Positions 15,414 to 17,911 of a stretch of DNA of 17,911 nt are shown piece by piece (position 1 is the first letter of the stretch; every line of letters begins with the position of its first letter). Source of the DNA: Ruminococcaceae bacterium UBA3710 (GTDB taxonomy: Bacteria; Bacillota; Clostridia; Oscillospirales; Acutalibacteraceae); the NCBI GenBank assembly GCA_002371985.1, contig DFHZ01000126.1, forward strand, positions 1-17,911. Direction: 5' to 3'. A program made the translations under genes and the position numbers. Below the pieces are notes generated by a model that worked only from the letters and a program-made list of their open reading frames with translations, was not told where the DNA came from and did no database searches.

Positions 15414-15650
15414 ATGGAATTCATCACGCAAACTCACTATGATTATCTGAAAGTAAACAAACCAACGGTAATAAATGTTATGCGTATGAACGGCACGCTG
15501 AACGATTATCTTAAAAGCGTAAATTCTAAAGTATAAGAAATGCTTTTTCAGTTCGTGAAGCAAATGACAAAAGGAAAGTGCGTGTCAGAGTAACTCAAAA
15601 CTACCAAGCGGATTGGGTGACTGCGACCGAAAATTTCTATGTCTTTTAAG
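15414..15650 (+). pseudogene. tnpV: Decayed tnpV-like mobile-element gene
   Basis: From an ATG at 15414 the frame reads 40 codons, including Tyr-Leu-Lys-Val-Asn-Lys-Pro-Thr and Asn-Gly-Thr-Leu-Asn-Asp-Tyr-Leu. It hits TAA at 15534 and continues in the same frame with Glu-Met-Leu-Phe-Gln-Phe-Val-Lys-Gln-Met and Val-Ser-Glu, then another TAA at 15591. The order resembles TnpV proteins of clostridial transposons (Tyr-Leu-Lys-Glu-His, Ser-Gly-Lys-Leu, Glu-Glu-Met-Phe, Leu-Val-Lys-Gln-Met, Val-Thr-Glu-Gln-Leu-Lys). After 15591 the expected Asn-Gln-Met-Glu-Trp-Val-like segment appears in another frame (Asn-Tyr-Gln-Ala-Asp-Trp-Val), ending at TAA 15648-15650, so a frameshift is also present. The family match is from memory and not searched. 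It lies 13 bp after the regulator's stop and marks the end of the intact locus. Confidence 0.6.
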
Positions 15651-15670
15651 TTATCTTTCATAACGCAAAG

Positions 15671-15704
15671 TCTCCCTTGCGGTATGATACTACCATAAGG
15701 GAGA
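15671..15704 (+). terminator. Hairpin terminator candidate after the regulator and tnpV remnant
   Basis: TCTCCCTT (15671-15678) pairs with AAGGGAGA (15697-15704), with an inner GGTA/TACC pair. TTCTTT follows. The U-tract is short, so termination may be partial. Confidence 0.5.
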
Positions 15705-15804
15705 TTCTTTATGAAAATGTGCAATTTTTAGTAAAATGTTTGCAACCGGTGTGTAAGGGAGATGTTTTTTAACAATTTCAAATTGATTCTTGGCAAGAAC
15801 AAAG

Positions 15805-15844
15805 AATGCCCGAAAATCCCTTATTTAAGGCCTTTTCGGGCATT
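15805..15844. terminator. Strong bidirectional terminator 1
   Basis: A perfect 12-bp stem pairs 15805-15816 (AATGCCCGAAAA) with 15833-15844, and a nested CCTT/AAGG pair closes the loop. The A-rich left and T-rich right arms allow use in both directions. A T-rich tail (CATTTTAG) completes the plus-strand version. Confidence 0.8.
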
Positions 15845-15857
15845 TTAGACAAAAATA

Positions 15858-15880
15858 AATCCGCCTTAAAAAGGCGGATT
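15858..15880. terminator. Strong terminator 2, best oriented for minus-strand transcripts
   Basis: A perfect 10-bp stem, AATCCGCCTT (15858-15867) with AAGGCGGATT (15871-15880), has a 3-base AAA loop. On the minus strand it is followed by TATTTTTG, a good U-tract, so it would stop transcripts arriving from the ATPase gene at 16307-17464. It lies 13 bases from terminator 1. Confidence 0.75.
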
Positions 15881-16025
15881 CTTAGTTTGAAAAACTTTCA
15901 TATCTGAAATTGTTATGTATCTTTTCCAAAGAAACTGACAAGATATGCATTTATTAACCAAATCACTCAAATACATAAATTAGTGGCTGTTTGCTGCATT
16001 GCTTGAGATTATAACATATTTATAA
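15881..16025. other. AT-rich non-coding stretch with a possible plus-strand promoter
   Basis: No coding frame is supported here. TTGCTT (15999-16004) and TATAAA (16021-16026), 16 bases apart, form a possible plus-strand promoter just before the coding remnant at 16026-16310. Otherwise nothing is recognised. Confidence 0.35.
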
Positions 16026-16310
16026 AGAAGAAAAATAAGGCATTTTATTCTGGGAAAATCATCGGTAAAAGAAAACAAGAATATATTTCAAATAGCTTGC
16101 GAAGAATACTATGAGAAATTCGAAGAATCAAAAATCTGTTCGAGACAAAGAGCCAACAAACTGCTTGAATGGGTTTCGGACAACAGATTAGAAAATCAAG
16201 GCTCCATTCCCGTACGGATGAAAATATATAAATTGGTAAATTATTATAAAAACCCGAACATCGTAATCATGTCTAATCAATATAACAGCATTTTTTATTT
16301 CGTTAATTAA
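16026..16310 (+). pseudogene. Coding remnant without a recognisable start, function unknown
   Basis: After a TAA at 16023-16025 the frame stays open for 94 codons to the TAA at 16308-16310. The translation looks protein-like, not random: Cys-Glu-Glu-Tyr-Tyr-Glu-Lys-Phe-Glu-Glu-Ser, then Arg-Gln-Arg-Ala-Asn-Lys-Leu-Leu-Glu-Trp-Val-Ser-Asp, and a later Lys-Asn-Pro-Asn-Ile-Val-Ile-Met-Ser-Asn-Gln-Tyr. The first ATG is only at 16218, and no ATG, GTG or TTG with a ribosome binding site precedes it, so the 5' part appears lost. It converges with the truncated ATPase gene and overlaps its stop by a few bases. I do not recognise the family. A functional gene with a rare CTG start at 16050 is possible but unlikely. 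Confidence 0.45.
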
Positions 16311-17464
16311 TATTTAAGTCGTTCGGCAGAAACGATATGAAACCAATCGTTATGTGCGGATTTATGTGTGCACCAATCACTAAATCTATTGAAACTGAAT
16401 ATTACTGTGTGCGCATAATATCTTCTGTCAATTCTTTCAAGTGCCCTGTAAATTTCCTCTACTTCTCCCCTTTCGTACCTCATTTCAAGTGAGTGCGGGA
16501 AAATAAGATTATAGGAAATTTCATTTGTATCTATACAATAATCAATAACAATAGTTTTGCCGTTCCTTAATTTTATAGGGATGGCTTTTCTTATTTTTGT
16601 AAACTCAGAAAATCTGTATTCGATGTTATATCGTTTATTTGCATTTTCCATAAAACGCAAACAAGCTTTATGAAAGTCCGGAATAGTAAGATACTCATCA
16701 ATGCTGTCCTTTACAAACCGGGCAAGAGAATCCTTCACTAAAACTTGTAACATTGTCTGAGTGTAAATGTATTTACACCATGCTATGTAATATGTGTTTT
16801 TAAGATAGTATGTTGATTGCGTGTTTCGCTCATTTCTCTCCGATACTACAAAACCGTTTTTAATAAGTGCTTCTAAATATTTCAAGCACTTATTATTCGG
16901 AAAACTTATATCCTTAGCAATCTCACTTAATCTATGATGTCCGTCAGCAATGCTTTTTAGAATTGGGTAATAACTCTCTGGAGTACGAAAGCATTTATTA
17001 AATAGTGTTGGAAGATAGGTTGAAAAAGCAGAATCAGGCTCGAGAAGTTTTTGCAAATTATCTTCATAAGAAGCATTTTGGTCTAATTCTTTTGCGACAC
17101 CCATCATACCGCCTGTCAGTGCATGGAGACGAATGGCATCATATTTATCATAATTAGGAAATTCTTTAATAAATTCCGCAATAGAACGATATCCCATACT
17201 GACCGCATTTCCAACAAGTGATATCTCTTCGTTTCTTATAAAACAAAGCACAAGCGTGCGACTTTTATTTCTATAATTATAAAAGCAATCCTTACATTCA
17301 AGCATCACTTTGTCGGATTCATTTTCAAAAATAATCAAAATATATTTGTTATTTTGTTTCTTCACAAATGCATCAACTGCATCGCTCATAGATTTAATGT
17401 TTGGCTTTTCGGGTATATATGCACGAACAAAACTTTCAACAGCTTTTTCATATGGCAGATTCAA
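16307..17464 (-). pseudogene. N-terminally truncated archaeal-type AAA ATPase (DUF234 family)
   Basis: The open frame gives 385 residues from a TTG at 17464 and stays open only nine codons further up, to a stop at 17489-17491. The order fits the AAA_ATPase_2/DUF234 family: a weak Walker-B-like strand (Ile-Leu-Ile-Ile-Phe-Glu-Asn-Glu, near 42-49), the Leu-Thr-Gly-Gly-Met-Met segment near 115, a winged-helix region (Ile-Ala-Asp-Gly-His-His-Arg-Leu-Ser-Glu-Ile-Ala, then Lys-Cys-Leu-Lys-Tyr-Leu-Glu-Ala-Leu), Tyr-Tyr-Leu-Lys-Asn-Thr-Tyr-Tyr-Ile-Ala-Trp, and a C-terminal domain with a nuclease-like look. The expected first 60-70 residues, with the Walker A loop, are missing, and the Walker B carboxylates are poor (Glu-Asn for Asp-Glu). 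No ribosome binding site precedes the TTG. The broken end abuts the primase gene. It is most likely inactive; such proteins are often accessory or mobile-element genes. Confidence 0.75.
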
Positions 17465-17911
17465 AAATAGACAAACTGCCGGATTTTGTTACCTTCGACA
17501 AGCGCGGTGAGCCAAAAATCATAGGTTCACTTTTAGCAAAACATGTGCGCGAGAATCTTTTTTACAAAATCGTCCGTAATAACGGCAGAAGCGACCAGCA
17601 GATTTATGTGTACGCTGACGGTGTATACAAGCCCTGCTCCGCAGAACTATTTAAGGGGTATATTAAAAAGTTTGTATCGGATATTGATGAGGAATACGTA
17701 AAAATGTCCGGTATCAATGAAGCATATAACAACTTACAACCGACCTTGAATATATCGGAATTGAAGAACTCGACTCGGACGAAAGTGTTATAAATTTCCG
17801 CAACGGAATTCTAAAAATTTCGGACGGACAGCTAAAACTTTTACCCCACTCCCCGGAATATCTTTCAACAATTCAGATACCCTGCGACTGGACCGACAAA
17901 AAAGTTTCTAC
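17452..17911 (+). pseudogene. P4-family phage/plasmid primase, frameshifted, 3' end outside window
   Basis: The ATG at 17452 starts Met-Ala-Asp-Ser-Lys-Ile, then Leu-Pro-Asp-Phe-Val-Thr-Phe-Asp-Lys, Ile-Tyr-Val-Tyr-Ala-Asp-Gly-Val-Tyr, and a helical segment to Ala-Tyr-Asn-Asn-Leu. The reading frame then shifts at about 17735. The next frame gives Thr-Thr-Asp-Leu-Glu-Tyr, Val-Ile-Asn-Phe-Arg-Asn-Gly-Ile-Leu, Leu-Leu-Pro-His-Ser-Pro-Glu-Tyr and Ser-Thr-Ile-Gln-Ile-Pro-Cys-Asp-Trp, hallmarks of the N-terminal part of P4/D5-type primase-helicases. In the original frame a stop comes at 17791-17793. Restoring one base near 17735 joins the halves exactly, so this is a one-base deletion or a sequencing error. 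No ribosome binding site precedes the ATG, and the first 13 bases overlap the ATPase frame. An upstream in-frame TTG at 17401 lies wholly within that frame and is not favoured. Confidence 0.75.

Noticed and set aside
15695..15763. Direct repeat TAAGGGAGAT at about 15695 and 15753, considered as a transposon end or target duplication
   Set aside because: It is ten bases only, one copy is part of a hairpin, and no matching element ends are found around it.
15762..15848. A 28-residue plus-strand frame beginning Met-Phe-Phe-Asn-Asn
   Set aside because: Its only purine-rich site (GGGAG) abuts the ATG with no spacing, and its 3' half is the arms of terminator 1.
17728..17745. Programmed frameshift in the primase
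   Set aside because: No slippery sequence or adjacent hairpin is visible, and the neighbouring genes are already decayed.

Overview
The window looks like a chromosome segment of a low-to-mid GC Clostridia bacterium, probably an Oscillospirales/Ruminococcus-like gut or rumen commensal. The signs are strong AGGAGG-type ribosome binding sites, Gram-positive lipoproteins and C-terminally membrane-anchored surface proteins, dockerin-like modules, a carbohydrate ABC transporter without its own ATPase, and a decayed tnpV-type mobile remnant. The lineage is inferred from these features, not proven.

Region 1 (1-14237, minus strand, read right to left) is a glycan capture, degradation and import locus. 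In transcription order it holds: a 1516-residue secreted modular protein (four tandem beta-sandwich repeats, an internal dockerin pair, a glycoside-hydrolase-like barrel, a decayed C-terminal dockerin); a promoter-like element and a terminator-like hairpin; a 582-residue anchored beta-sandwich surface protein; two MalF/MalG-like permeases; a lipoprotein solute-binding protein; a second anchored beta-sandwich protein; a lipoprotein with the same barrel as the 1516-residue protein; and a secreted protein of 603-bp tandem repeats that runs off the left edge. From 9528 to 1 the genes overlap or are separated by no more than 25 bp, so they are probably one operon.

Region 2 (14238-15400) is the control unit. 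A divergent AraC-family regulator (cupin plus two HTH motifs) has a good sigma-A promoter. The 275-bp spacer carries a pair of inverted 15-bp sites 135 bp apart and an 18-bp near-perfect palindrome, which are good operator candidates.

Region 3 (15401-17911) is a decayed mobile-element boundary. It has a tnpV-like pseudogene, three hairpin terminators, a plus-strand coding remnant without a start codon, an N-terminally truncated archaeal-type AAA ATPase (no Walker A), and, abutting its broken end, a frameshifted P4-family primase gene that continues past the right edge.

Working model (inference): secreted and anchored beta-sandwich proteins hold a glycan at the surface, the two related barrel proteins cleave it, and the binding protein and permeases import the fragments, powered by a shared ATPase encoded elsewhere. 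The AraC regulator senses a breakdown product. The unusual parts are the related barrel pair with no obvious second catalytic carboxylate, and the number of repeat-rich, differently anchored beta-sandwich proteins around one transporter.
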